The notes under the pieces are model-generated. The model was not told the DNA's origin. It saw nothing but the letters and a program-made list of their open reading frames with translations, and made no database searches. A stretch of 64,000 nucleotides of DNA from Paramacrobiotus metropolitanus (taxonomy: Eukaryota > Tardigrada > Eutardigrada > Parachela > Macrobiotidae): the NCBI RefSeq assembly GCF_019649055.1, contig NW_026570222.1, forward strand, positions 806,001 through 870,000, written 5' to 3'. Numbering within the stretch: the stretch's first letter is position 1; each line of letters opens with the position of its first letter. Below, in pieces: positions 37,533-50,640 of this stretch. Position numbers and translations under genes: made by a program.

Positions 37533-38196
37533 TCAAATACTACAAGGGCAACAACTCTTTTCTCTTCCTAGAGAAGGGTGCAGAGTTGCAGACTGATAAG
37601 ACCCGGGGTCGTGGTTTCAGCTCTTGGAGTTATACCTTGTGGTGGGTGTCTCACATCAGTCATAAATTCATAACGTGGAAGTGATAAAATAACCGTATAT
37701 TTTAACGATTGTTATTCACAAAAAAAGGAAGACGCGGGATAAAAGCGATAACTGACTAGATGCACATCCTTTTGAGGGTGTGCACTGTGCAGCCGTTTCT
37801 GGCTTAGGATCAATCAATTAAGAAAGTTGAAGAAACCAAAATTTTCTGTTAAAATAATCATATTAACTAACTTTTTATAGCGTATTACTATCAAGTCATC
37901 AACTGTCGATTTTTAGCATCGCAAATTCGAAAATATTCAAAACAAAAACTTTCAAAAGGCTTGGATCGAATTTTTCGAGTTGGTGGTCCACTTCGTACGT
38001 ACTTCGTAACTCATTCAAAGCCATTCCGCGATGACGTCAGTGGAGGCCGCCCAAAAGCTTCTGGCGATGGTGGTGGTTAAAATTTAAAAGACACTGTCCA
38101 ATAAAAGTTAGTAGTTTTTAACTGATTATATGTACAGCCGATCGCGGAATTAACTAATCAACCTAACGGGCGAAATGTTCTATTTCCTCAGAGGAT

Positions 38197-38457
38197 TTAC
38201 CGGTTACATAGTCCAAAATCCAAATTACCCGGAGCTGGTGCTGTCCCCATGACAGAGGCCGCCTTCCCGCGTTGAACATTGATGCTGATCCGCTGCTGAC
38301 ACTCGGTCGCCTGTATTACGCCTGTTTCATGTCGTATCTCCTTGACCAAGCGGGAGACATCCGGTCCGGAAGGACCTCCGAGTGTTTCGACGTCTACTGC
38401 ACGGAATATGTAGTCTCGACTCTTTGTGTGAGGTTCCGATACTTTTCGGCACTTCAT
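38197..38457 (-). pseudogene. Possible retroelement ORF remnant
   Basis: An isolated 86-codon frame holds LGGPSGP and, near its end, QQRISINVQRGKAASVMGT. That resembles the Q-R-I-x-x-x-x-QRGNAAxVLGT phrase I associate with the C-terminal part of non-LTR retroelement polyproteins. There is no flanking RT or endonuclease, no splice context and no neighbouring exon of the same strand in frame. It could equally be an exon of an unrecognised gene. Confidence 0.3.
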
Positions 38458-38913
38458 CCGCGCCCGCTGCTACTGTCCCCGCTTGTTTCCATGTTGCCGT
38501 GATAGAGCTGCCGATAAAGATTGAGTACTTTTTTAACCGATAAAGATTGAGTACTTTTTTAACTCTAAATTTGAGTGAAATTGAAATAAAACTGCTTACC
38601 GATACAACATATGCAGTGAATTTTATTTTCCATATTATTACACAAGCACTGTTTCAAGCATGCTTCAAAGCACCAATAGTACAAGTATCGAAGATGTCGA
38701 AAAAATTGCGATTAACAAAAAACAATCACAATTTGTTAAGGTTCCAATCGAAAGTTATTTTGTCGACCTTTTTTCTTCGCTTCCGCTTTGATTATGGTCT
38801 GGCTGCCTTTCCAAAAGGTCGTCCGGCCGGCTTCACTTGCTTTTTTGAATTCCACGATCTACTCCCAGTCTCCAAATGATGTACGTCACCAAGATGGTGG
38901 AACTCAAACATCA

Positions 38914-38971
38914 AGCAATCCGGAGAAATTACATGTACTGCGGCACATGGAATTTCTCCGGATGTTTGATT
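38914..38971. repeat. Imperfect inverted repeat, about 22-bp arms
   Basis: tcaaacatc-aagca-atccggagaaatt is answered by aatttctccggatgtttga across a loop of about 20 bp. The left arm has a 5-bp insertion. It is probably a degenerate hairpin or the end of a small element. Confidence 0.6.
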
Positions 38972-39386
38972 TTATACAACCGCCCAGCTCTACACTGTGG
39001 AACAGTTATGTGACCGTATGTCTGTATGTGTATGTAGATTAATATGTATTGTGCAGTAATTAATACAGTTCGTTTGACCACGACTGAATTGTAATTATAC
39101 TGGTAGACCTGCGGACAACCCGGTACTATTTTCTTAACAAGTAAGTGACATGTAGCGAGCGATGTTAGAAATCACCGAGGTCACTGCAAGCACAATCGTG
39201 CACTAAAGCAAACAATCCCCGAATAAAAACCTTCTTAAATTAAAACAAGGGTCAAGCCGTCTAAAAATCCTTCCATCTTTCGAACTATGCAACTGCAAAG
39301 TCCTATTTTTCATATCAGCTAACAATAACAGACTTACAAAGCGCATGTGTGCCTGTATGCATCTCCAGAGCTTATTGAACACACAT

Positions 39387-40623
39387 TCAAAACAACTTCT
39401 TTAACTTTGCTAACTCGGCTAGCTTTTCATCTCGCAGACGACGCCGCTCGTGCAAACGGCCTAAAGGAATAGTTTTCTCCATTTCCTGGCAAATAAGCTT
39501 TCCCACGTCGGTCTGGGAAGATAGTCGGGGTGTTTTGCCCAGCGTTTGTGACACGTTGAAAATCGTTTCCCCGTAGCGGTCGCAGTAATTACCGACACCC
39601 TCCGCATTCAGGTGAATCGTTTCGAAAACACCCATAAAGCGTAGCGCGGTCCGAGTCCGTCTTTCATGAGCTTGTCAATATCCTCCACACTCAGTAGCCC
39701 ATCCTGCACCATGCTCCAGCACTCGTTAATGATAGCGTACTGTATGCGATTTAGCGCGAATCCGGCGATTTCATTCCGCAGTGTGACTGGCGCCTGTCCA
39801 ATGACTTCCTGTATTTTGCGCGTTTTTGCTGTAATGTGCTCGGCTGTCCACGGCGCCGGCACTATTTCCACCAGCGGTACAAAATACGGTGGGTTTATCG
39901 GATGTGCCACCAGAACTTGTGAGCGGTGCTTTAAGTTTTCGGAAAATTTTGAGGGTGGAATACAACTGGATGAACTCGCCAGAACAATGTCGTCATCATC
40001 GACTACATCATCAATTTCGCTAAAAAGCGGAAAAAGCACCAAAAGTCAGCTGTGATCTACAAACGCAATGAGTACAAGGAATGATTCTGGCGCATGTGCG
40101 TAAAAATTTTTTTACTGTATTATATAGATAAAATTTAAAAGGCATGTATATATAGATCTATATATAGTGTTTGTTACATAATATAACATAGCGGCAAGAT
40201 ATTTCTGGTTGGTTGTACGTACTGCTGAAGTCTGAGCAACCCGTACAATCAAGTACAATAACATTATCGTTTCACCAAGACATGTACTTACCGGAAAACC
40301 TGTTGTTTTAACTCCAAAACTTCGGGTACACACTCCTGAATGTAGGTTGCGTTTAATACGCAGTCTTCCAAGGAATGCGCTTCCGTAATCAGTGCATATT
40401 GTTGGCCGACAGACAACTCCCCACGCAAAAGTCCGCGTTGCTGGAGAGTGTCGAGCTGCTCTTCGATAGCTTTCAAGGCTTTTCCAACAGCGTGACTGTC
40501 CACATCATACAGTGAGACACGGTATCCAGCCGATGCAAAAATCATCGCCCAGTTACGCCCTATTAAACCACTTCCGATGATGCCGATTTTTTCGTTAAGT
40601 ATGCTATCTGATAAAAGAGACAT
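39387..40623 (-). CDS. CRYL1: Lambda-crystallin / L-gulonate 3-dehydrogenase
   Basis: Cytosolic NAD-dependent enzyme of the 3-hydroxyacyl-CoA dehydrogenase superfamily that oxidises L-gulonate to 3-dehydro-L-gulonate. Two minus-strand exons: 40292-40623 and 39387-40019. The N terminus is a Rossmann fold with [13 protein letters not shown] (GxGxxG) and YDVD after the second strand. The central block SSSSCIPPS and [18 protein letters not shown] carries the catalytic His of the HPxNPP motif. The C-terminal helical domain has [18 protein letters not shown] and later [15 protein letters not shown]. The frame breaks at 39636-39638 within the RYAFMG equivalent. One added base gives exactly 321 aa (human 319). 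Confidence 0.92.
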
Positions 40624-41655
40624 TTTTCGAATTTAATGCTTGAAGGCCCACAAGAGGAAGATGTAATAAAATGATATTCTTCGGTACAAGGTGGGCTGTA
40701 ATAGTCACAAAGTGTAAGTAATAATTGTGCGGTACATAGGCTGCAACATCACGAGCGGCAATATGAGATGCCAGCAAGTGTTGAGTTTCAGCAGCAGCAC
40801 ATTTTGCAGCATTACAGCCAAAAATTAAAGGCAAGTGTGCATGAACTCAAGTCTGATTGCAGCAATCGCATAATCGCACCGGTCAGTTCCAAAGTCGGCG
40901 ACGCGAGGCGTTCGGCAACTGTTTTGACTATTTTCTAGGTCTCCCGACCGGTACCAAATACCGAACATTCGCCACCCAAAGCTAGAGCCTACGTGCAGTA
41001 TCAGAGCTAGATTAAGTAATAATCACTGAACGTGCCGCATACTATTGGCAATGCTATTGGCGTACGTTGCTTGTAATCAGGATGGAAGATGTTAAGATAA
41101 CTTTAACGGTAAACACAGTAGTAATTATCTTATCCGATATCGTGAATGACTACTACGAGTACTGTTGTTCTCCGCGACAGCAAGTCCAACTAAACTATAA
41201 TTTAACACAAATATAGAATTAAAAAGCAGTTACTTATTATCTACCGGTTCGTCAGTCGGTCATGAGATTACAATCCGAAAAGTTACAAGAAAAATGACGG
41301 TTTAACAAAACGAAAAACCAATGTAAAAGAGCGCAGTATATCGCTTCACATAACACTTGTTGTAAATTATATTAATCACATTAAGGCACCATTGCTAGGT
41401 CGGCTGCAACAGACCGACCCACCATGGGCCGACCAACGACCCCACCATCACTCATTTGCTCCTAACAGACCGCCCAAATCGCATGCCAGTCTTCATTCAA
41501 TGCGTCCCACACTGGCAGAAGCGTCAGCATCAATAGATGCGTCCTGGAATAACCATTTGACTAGAATTTCCGGTTTCAATAATAACAATTTTGCTGGCAA
41601 GCAGCTCTCCGCAATTCCATACGACATTACAAATTGATATGCGAGATCACTCAGC
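40624..41655. other. Intergenic between CRYL1 start and MBTPS2 stop
   Basis: No supported exon or element. Confidence 0.4.
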
Positions 41656-43388
41656 TCACGACAACACAAATCCCAGAAAGACATCCGCGCATAAAAGAAA
41701 GGTGCACAGAGCAGTGATCATCTGCCCAATTCTAACCCTGTGTGGTGTCCATGCTGCTGGGAGATACTGCTTGGCAAAGAGCACGTCGAGCCAAATAGAG
41801 AAGATATGTTGTCCATCCAGCCCGACACAGGGGACGACATTCAAAATCGCCAATGCTAAGGATACGGACACAATGTATTTCAGCCAAATTTCCACAATTC
41901 CCGGCAGCCACAGCGGTAGAAGGGATTCAGCTTGGGAATAATTAGATACCCTCAGTGCGCGTAGCAAACCAGCAGCATCGCCCACAAATAGTACCGGACC
42001 TGCGGAAGTGTTGAAAAGCAGAACTCGCTCACTGGGTAGCAAATATGGCACATAACATTCTTCCGCTGGCCACATCCGACACTCCAGAGATACGTTGCAC
42101 CGCTGTTTGTATCGCACTTTTTCTACCTGTATGATAAATCGTCCACAATCATATTAAAGAAATGGAACAACAGTAACTAGCATACTAACCTGAAGACACT
42201 CCGGGGATATGCTTCGCGTTTGGTTGGAGTAATCCGCAATCTTGGTTTGCATATAAAAGCACAGAGATGACGAAGTATTCCGGCAACACTCTAGCACTGT
42301 AGAATTTTCCGTATGGAAAGATTCGCTGGGTGTCTGCTTGTATTTCACAGGCGGAATGAAATCTCCGCGCGCACTCTTAATTGCTTCAGCGCTTAAGCAG
42401 AAACCACCTTTGTTGTAAGCAACGGCACAACGTTCCAGGGCGCGGCTATTGTTTGCACTACACTGATTGATGCTGTAGATTTCCATACCCACATGGAATG
42501 GAATACTGTGATTCGCCAAAGCAGCATGGGAATCTAGCACCGCTGTGACGGTTACGCCGCGCCCGGAAGTGTACATCAAACCGGTCAGAATCGGCATGCT
42601 CCATAAAAATGTTCCAGCAATTGTCGCCAAAACGAGATTATGCCAAACTCCGGCGGCCATAATTCTTAGCTGACGAGATAAAGCTTGTGAATCCAGATTT
42701 TTTACTACAACGAATGCTGCGGGAAAAATACCCAAGACAGCCACTCCCATACCTCCCACTTCGGTCAGTTCGGATGCGGATGAAATGCCGTGACCCATTT
42801 CGTGAACAACAGTGCTCAGTAGGACGGAACAGAAAAACGGCACAATATGGGATAACGGCAAATTAATACCGGGAATAATGGGCATCAGGCTGGGACCGCC
42901 AGCTGATATACTAGCAGCAGTAGTCTGTAGAGAATCAGCGGTCAACATAAGATGGCAACGGCAGGGCAAATAATCATCTAATAATCTAATCTTACCGTGT
43001 AAAAAGCAGAGTTGCTTATAGTTGATGATCCTGGTGTTAGCACAGGACTAACAGGAGTTGGTGCATAATGCATAGCGTGAGCTTGGTGATAATTGTGCCA
43101 AATACGAAAGGAATGGGAAAGAAATAAATACAATAGAAAAAGTACGGCCGGCAAGATCAGGATGGAAGATAACAAAGCGCCACAAACAAACCACACTCGC
43201 CACAGACGCACAATACGACTCCATGCGCCCAGACGTTGCAGCGGCCTGTTCAAATGCTGGAATGTCAAATACAAGCGGCCAAAAGAGACCTGAATGGCTC
43301 CGGTGCGGACCTGCTGCTCGTACCAGTGGAAGTGACGGCAACACCACCTATGTAACACAATGACCACCAACCTAAAGGGAAACAACAT
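41656..43388 (-). CDS. MBTPS2: Membrane-bound transcription factor site-2 protease (S2P)
   Basis: Intramembrane zinc metalloprotease of the Golgi that makes the second cut releasing SREBP and ATF6. Exons on the minus strand: 42996-43388, 42190-42924 and 41656-42126, a closed frame of 532 aa (human 519). The catalytic HExxH motif is VVHEMGHGISS in the second exon. The second metal ligand motif, NVVPCVGLDGQHIF (N-x-x-P-x-x-x-LDG), is in the last exon between hydrophobic helices. IPGINLPLSHIVPFF and LRIMAAGVWHNLVLA are also conserved. The cysteine-containing luminal loop between the two motifs is present (CCRNTSSSLCF). The vertebrate serine-rich linker is replaced by a short one. The start chosen gives an N terminus running directly into the first membrane span. 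Confidence 0.95.
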
Positions 43389-45278
43389 TTTAGTCGCGAA
43401 GTATTTGGTACTGGTCAACAAATCAATACCAAAAGAAAATGAAAAACGCTGCAAAACTCTGCAACGCAGCATAGTCCTTGGCTCGCGTCGATGAGTGTGC
43501 ATGAGGACGGCCTCGAAAGGCTGGGTGGAAGGGCCCAGGCGGTGCAATGGTGGAATATAACCAGCTCAGTCCATCCTGTTCATTCCGGAGCGACGAGGCG
43601 GACGCAAGTGGAATCATGCTTGAATTACTGCACTATGTCCCAACCATAAGACTTAAGAGGTTATGATTCCATATGACTGTGATCCACAAACTTAGGATAT
43701 GACAACCCTCCAACATTTCCTACAAAATAAAAACAAAAAACACAAACATACGAAACATTCAACAAAGTTTCACACGCTAACCATAAGAAGATGTGGAAGT
43801 TGCGTGCTATGCATTAAGCAATTTTATAAACACACACAAGCCAAAAATCGCCTTTCATGACAAATCAGAAACATCAGACTTGCTGCTTGTTGATAGCAGT
43901 TGTACAAGGAGGGAATTAATCAAAATGCAGGCTGGTCGTTAGCTCAGGCTGCATAACTTCCAACAAGAACAATTCGTTTGAGAGCAAATTATCGATGTTT
44001 TGGAAATAAATGCAAATTTCAGTGTCTACACTGCAAAAATAACTCGAATGCATTCAGTAAGCTTTTTTTAGCAGTTAAAAAGGTACGATCGGATCGATTT
44101 CTAATTTTCTACTGTGATTTCTCACCTTGCCCTCGTTCCATCATGTTAAACGATTTGCAGACTCATTTGCTGCATTTACTGATTTACAGTTTTACACCTC
44201 CTGTCGTGTACGCTGTAAACTGTGGCGTAACAACATGGTGTTGTACAAGTTGTTCAACCAGTTTACAAAACTCCAGACATCCTTTTATGCCATATCCGGA
44301 TCCGCATAAGTTCAGTAAATCGATAGCCAAATACTGCTTAAAACTGAAGGGGCAAACTGATTATCAAAGAAAAATAAAGAGTGGATGGGTCTGGTTCCAC
44401 CGTTCCCATGCCAAGAGTAGCACATATCACTAATATCAGAAGAAAGAAATGCAATAATAACAGATAATAATAGGGTTGAAAACCTTAAAACTATAAAATC
44501 CTTTTATGAGCAATTACTAATACTTCGCTGTCAAACCAAGGGCCGTCCTGTTCAGCGAAGAACTGACTGATTAACAATAAAAAAACTGAAAACTGGAAAA
44601 AATTAATGCGAAAAATGCAGTTTTCTACATATCGGGAAAACTTCATGGTTGCGACTGCACGCGACTCAAGTAGTACATGACAACCGGTGTCAACAGCCCA
44701 CCCACGGCGTTTTAAGAGCTTAAAACATCAGACCTCGTTTGTAAGTTTTTCCGTTTTCGCCTAATTTTTTGCTTATGGGTAAGGTTTCTGCTTGTAACCT
44801 TGTTGTCCATAAATGCCACAAACGTGTACTGTCTTGCGAGCAAGCCACGAGGACATCAAAACTCCTGCTCGAGAAAAAGAGCATGGCGCAGTGTGGAGAG
44901 GGTCAACGCTTCAGCTTGTGCGGTAGCCCTATGTTACGGTGTTACCGGAAGTCGTGCAGTACGGTACTGCAACAGAAACAGATGTAGATAAATTTTGAAG
45001 GTTAATTTTTTTGAATTTCCAAAATTATGGCGCGACCGGTGATTAAAGTGTTTTCTACCGTAGTGACCGTCTCCTTTTACTTTGAGTTAGCTCCAGAAAT
45101 GAGTGTTTTTTAAGCTTACATACTTTAGTCTGTAGTGCTATCACATGCTTCCTATCCCTGGAAGTCTTTCTTGAAAAGTAGACTGCGAAGTTTCTGCTCA
45201 GACTGCTAGGAAGCTATCAAATTGCAGTCCTTACTGTACTTACTTTGTGCCACTGCCACAGTGCCACTCATCGGAACT
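43389..45278. other. Intergenic between divergent MBTPS2 and WDR75
   Basis: A 1.9-kb gap between divergent starts presumably holds both promoters and 5' UTRs (there is open sequence just upstream of MBTPS2 to 43617). No TATA or other motif is named with confidence, and no further coding exon was seen. Confidence 0.4.
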
Positions 45279-48200
45279 ATGCCTCCAAACAGAAAGAATG
45301 ACTCTACAGACTCAGGAAGCGAACCTATGGATCTCAAAAATGATGGAAAACTCGCCAAGGGGAATGACAAAGTGGCTGTTAACAGGATCGGTGGATCGAG
45401 GAAAATGTGCCGGCGTTGCTTATTGTCTCCGGATGGCAGGTAAAGTGCCTGCTTGTTGTGTGAGAGCTATATGTCCCCATGCATACAACATCCCCATCCT
45501 TTCAGGAAAGTGTTAGCCTTGGTGGATCATGCAATCATTCAAGTGTTTCGCACCTCCGACGGAAAGTTGTCGCACTGCATTGATCTGAACCAAGAGCCTG
45601 GAGCCACGAAGCCGTATTCGAGCTGGTGCTCGCTGGTATTGTGGCCACACGATCCTAACCGGTTAATCTGTGCCGTTTCGGAAGACGGTTGGATTTTGTT
45701 GGTTAGTTACGATTGTGCATCGACGGCAGTAGAGTCGCGCTGTTGCGCACGCTGGAAATTGGTTCTGCCGTCCAAAGCGAAACCCGCGGCTGACAGTGCA
45801 GGAGACTGTGCACAGCGCTTAGCTGGGATTCATTTTCAACATCCTCAGCAGCCTGCCGACCTTCGGTTAAACAGCTGCTCGGTTTTTGGTTTAGTGCGGT
45901 CAGTTGATCGTGGAGGCGAAAATTCCCAGAAATCTGATGAATCTGGTTAGTGTGGAATTGAACAGATTGCAGCGTTTGTGCTGGTGCTGCTACGAAGAAT
46001 AACTCTTGTGTATGGCTTTTACAGACACGAATGCAAAATCTAATGGTGCCACAGATCATTGCGTGATTCCCTTTTCGTTATGTTCGTTAACCATGGATAT
46101 GACGGTTAAAGTGCATCAAAGCGCTTCTGATAAAATTGGTAAAGTGCGGCCCAAGAACGGTCTCATCCATCAGCTAACTCCGGATTTGGATAAAGTGGCG
46201 TTTCATACATCGGTACATGGGCTTGTAGGAGTACTTATGTGCGGGGGCGTATTTTATTTGTTTTTAATGAACAGGGAGAATTCGTTGCTGCCATATCGGA
46301 GAGCGAATTGAAAATGTATTTTTTCAACCAGTCCACTTTCAGAAGGTGAGGAAGGTTTTGTACATTTGCAGATTTCTGTTGAGCTGATTTGTTTGACGTT
46401 TTTAGACATCTTTCGCCAGGAAAAATCCAGTTTACTTGCTTGACATCTCATCCCACACAACAATGCGTGGCCACCGGCGATCGTAGAGGACGCATTATAT
46501 TATGGTATTTTGGAATCTTTTCTATGTGTTCGTTTGTTGGATATATTCTCTCACAGGTATGGCTTGGAAAATCCGTCCAGCGTTACACGATGCATTCTTC
46601 ACTGGCATTCTTCAAGTGTCGGCGACGTGGTATTCTCCAGCCAGGGTTCTTTTCTATGGAGTGGTGGATCCGAAAGTACCCTGGTGCAATGGTCTATGGC
46701 CGACACTGCCCATAAAGATTTCCTGCCCAGAATGGCTGCGCCCATTGAAGGACTTTCATTTGTACCCACGAGTGGTGGCAGTACTGTCGCTGTTCACCAT
46801 CGCAATAACAGTAAATTTATCCAGAAAACAGTGATCACTTCAATTACTAACCGATACATTTTTTAGCAATAACTCTGGTGGGAGCGCAGCGAAATATCCT
46901 TGCACGAATTGATGATTTGTGTTCCTCGTTTTCTTCTTCGACAAACAGCGAAAGTATTCATTTTGTGCGATATGATCCAAACAACGCAGCGCTGGTTCTT
47001 CCGGGACAACCGGGCCAACTAGCTTTTTACGGTCTTACAGACCGGAATCTTATCGATAGAGTAAGCGGATATTGCTTGGCCTTGCTGTAGTTATGTCCTC
47101 ATTTCTCTATGATATTTACTTATTAGGTTGATGTCACTGGGCAGAACGTCATATGGAGTGCAGTGGAAGGCTGGGATAGTGTCAATTCCAAAATAGATGC
47201 GGTCGCTTTTCTACCGTCTGTGAAAGGATCACCCGGTTGGATGATAACAGCTGATTCGATAACTACGAAGCACATTGGATGTACCTTGCATCTCAGATTT
47301 TGGACTTACGGTGCTGAGCGTAATAAGTGAGAAGCTGAAATGAATAATAATTTTGTGTATCATTTGTTAAAGTCGAATTTGTGGTACAGCAAGTATAGTG
47401 TCGAGAGCTTGGTTCTGGACCCACACGATGGACAAGAGATCCGCAGTATTATTGCTTGCCAGTCAGCAGAATCACCCATCGTCGTCACTTTAGTCCCTGA
47501 CGGTTTCAAATTGTGGATTTTGTTAAAAGGTGAAGATCTTCAGTTTTATATGCTCTTGAATAATATTGGTTTAACAGCCTTTTTTTAAAAATTTTTGGGT
47601 TCCTTGTCTAGCACCGAAGCCACACTGGATATGCACCGGACAAGGGCGATTTTGTGATTTGCCGGTTTTTGTTGAAGAATCCACTCATCCCTGTGTTGCG
47701 GTTTCTTTTTCGGGATCCAAAGATGGTGTTTTGGCTGTGGCATTTGGAACGGTGGTGGTTTTGTTTGAAGTTGGGCCGGTTTTGAGGAGGCGAAATGTTC
47801 TGTTGGAAGGGCTGACACATCCGGTAGTTCCCGGGTACGGTGACCTGTCATGTCCTAACATGTTCAGATTTCTCAGCCCGCTATTGACGTATTGTTTATT
47901 TAGAGGACTTCGGTTTGTGAATGGAAAGAACAATCAGTGCTTGCTGTATGCGGTCACCAAAAGCGAACTAGTACTTTGGAATATACGCGCAGGCCAAGGT
48001 TAGAATGCTTTATTTTGTCATGGCTTCCCTTATATAATCCAATTTATTCAACAGCAATAAAAAGGTTTCCGTGGAATTTTACGGTGATTTGCCTGGATTT
48101 TTACAGTCGCTGGCTGGTTATTGGTGGAAATAAATCTGGTAAGCAGTATAGCATTCTTGTGCTGGTTGCACAATTTTTTGAATCGCAATTCTTCTGCGCC

Positions 48201-48994
48201 TAGTGGCTATCATGGACGTGGACGAATGGGCATCTCTGGCTACCGACATCGGAACAAATAGCCCCCCATCGTTTACTGTATTAGAAGAAAGGGAGAGTGA
48301 AATTATTTCATGTTTATGTGTCCCACGGTCAGAAAATGCGGATCTGTCATCAGGGAGCTGGGACATTGAATTCCGAATTGTTGTGCTGACCAACAGAGGT
48401 GAACTCTGGTCAGTCGGGCTTGGAGATGAGCCAGTAAAACCGACAGCTGAAAAAGAGGATGCGAAGAGTTTCTACGAAGAAGTGATGAAAAATTTAGCAG
48501 TACAGAAGATGATATCACCCGATGTTTCGGATAACCTGCAATTACAGGGCGGAAACAAAACGCAACTAAACTTTGTGCAACAGGTTGGTGTTCATTTTCT
48601 TATTTTTTTATTAATGCCCTTCTGTAGTAGGCAAACTAGTGCCCACTAGTAATGAGTAGTACAGTACCGAAGTTATTACTCGTACCTGTAACAGGTGATT
48701 TCCGCGCCGGCTTATCTTATGCCGTCAGTGTCGTTTCTGGTTGGAGAAGTTATCAAAAGTATGATTCATGAAAAAGATAGTGTTCAGAATATTCCCACGC
48801 CCGTGGAAGCAGTGCCGACGACAGTCAATCTCAACCGAGATGATGACGACGATGCCGAACCTATGGATACAGAAACGATTATTACTAAGGAAGAATCAAG
48901 CGGAATTACAAAGTTGATAGACGAATTTTCTGCTGATTTTGATGACGTTGAAGATTGGTCGTTTTTGAAAGCTGAAGTTTTGATGTCAAGGTGA
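45279..48994 (+). CDS. WDR75: WDR75 (Utp17), t-UTP subunit of the small-subunit processome
   Basis: Nucleolar double-propeller WD40 protein needed for pre-rRNA transcription and 18S processing. Plus-strand gene of about 12 exons: 45279-45439, 45506-45945, from 46025, and further exons to the TAG-containing end near 48994. Diagnostic stretches: FTCLTSHPTQQCVATGDRRG then RIILW (compare F-T-C-V-x-x-HP in the family), VTRCILHWHSSSVGDVVFSS with LWSGGSESTLVQW, KDFLPRMAAPIEGLSFVPTS, LVLPGQPGQLAFYGL and ISAPAYLMPSVSFL near the C terminus, which matches the family's T-P-A-H-x-LPS-x-x-FL. It ends with an acidic segment. Exons between 46300 and 48650 were followed by similarity, and not every junction was checked. 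Confidence 0.87.
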
Positions 48995-50640
48995 TGTAAT
49001 GATTTTTATGATAAACCGTCTCTCTTCCATCGTTATTTATGTTTTGACGAAAAAGAAACATAAGGATACAAATCATACAATGTCTGTGGTTTCGGTGCAT
49101 CCAGAATACTATTGTTTGAAAGATTTGCACTGAGCTTTCCCAAAACACCGAAGGCTTGTGAGCTGTTGTTTTTGTTGAGATAAAATTATGTTTTCTTCTG
49201 AGGTTCGGTTCTTTCGATCTTCCTTCGACTGCAACGCATCGCAACAGCTGATATGTATGAGTACTTCATTATGTTACGCAGCGGACTACGTCATCGTCAG
49301 CTGATCGGCAATTAAACAAAATATTTACTACGCTACTCGTAAAACGCTGTGCACATACAGTACGTACTGGTGGAATGATTCTTTATAACATTCCGGGAAT
49401 GGAGCTTTTAAATTTTGAACAAATTAATTTTTCCTAGAAAATTTCAGCATTTTTTCGATTTTTCTGTAAGTACTTTAAAAAAGCAAAATCCCATTCTTTA
49501 TACTAGTACTTTGTAGTTTGTAGCGTTTAGCATGGCCGTTCACCGTGCAGTGCGGCATTTGCAGTTGCAGCTAATTTTGCTCATATCTTAATGCCATTCA
49601 CCATGATTTTACGTATGACGGACATTTCACAATCTATAATGATGCGAATGCGAAAACACAGGGCGTGCTGCTGGCGATAAATGTTTTTGATGCTGTCGGC
49701 GGAAATTAAAAATTCATGACGTCACTGAACGATTGTGATAGGCTAGCCATTTTCGTCCCGTTTGGAATCTTGCCGTGCTCGGCAGCATGGCTCTGGCAGG
49801 CAGCTTCTGATGTTGCCAAAATCTCTAAATTTTGGCAACATCGTTTTGGGGTGTGGGGGGAAGCTGGGGGTTGTTGCCGAATATGTCCGAAATTCAGATT
49901 ATGTATGTGTCATTGCTCACCTACCTTCATCTTGCCGTTACGAATATCGCCGTTTGAATTTACAACTTTACCGTGCAGATTCCTTTTGCTTTTCTCGTAC
50001 GCACAGGTCTTTTTTTAAGTAGAATTTCCTGCTTTTACAAAATTGAAGCTGCTTTGGATAACCTGGGCGGATACTGAATTAACGCTGCAACTTGAAACTT
50101 GCCGCAGACAGCAGCTTGCTTTCGCATTTCCGTCAATATATCTATATTTGAGAATGTACGTGGATACGAGTGCATCATATTCTACGGCGTACCTGCTATA
50201 TTTCGAGTTTGACTTTGGATAAGATAACACCACTGTGCATTTGTGCGGTGTTATCGTCTTTTAGATTTCTTTTGTAATATTGGTGGAACTTGGTCAGTGT
50301 TTATCAAAGATGGCAACGATTTGTCCATTATTTTACGACCCACGACGCGGACGCCATTTCTCAGATTTTACGATGTTGGTGATAAGCGACTTGTTTGTTT
50401 GAACTTGGTCCTATTATTGTCCATTCATTTTTCCAACTATTTCCTGCTGCATCTCAGCGTTGGAAGTCTTTTCCATCGCCGGACGATTGCAGCAGTTATT
50501 TTTTTGCCTAAGGTGTGTAAATTGTCCTGTGAATTTTCTAGGCGAAAATACGATATGTCGGGGTTTTTGTGCTTCAGTACTCGTGTTCAACAATAAGCAC
50601 TTGACTGTCGCCAGGTGTTTCCGCTTTGGCCACTCCAGTC
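48995..50640. other. Intergenic, with one short hairpin
   Basis: No supported exon. At about 49808-49845, gatgttgccaaaat and attttggcaacatc form a perfect 14-bp inverted repeat with a short loop. A G-rich patch follows. Confidence 0.45.

Larger units (their letters stand above)
37533..39386. other. Intergenic between RBBP5 and CRYL1
   Basis: The only structured content is a possible retroelement scrap (38197-38457) and an inverted repeat (38914-38971). No other coding exon was seen. Confidence 0.4.

Noticed and set aside
47608-47933. Minus-strand open frames opposite WDR75
   Set aside because: The plus strand here encodes WDR75 propeller sequence in phase with neighbouring exons.
45001-49000. 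WDR75 as the Wnt-linked or APC4-type WD protein
   Set aside because: The HPTQQCVATGDRRG, LHWHSS and LPSVSFL blocks fit WDR75/Utp17 along the whole length.
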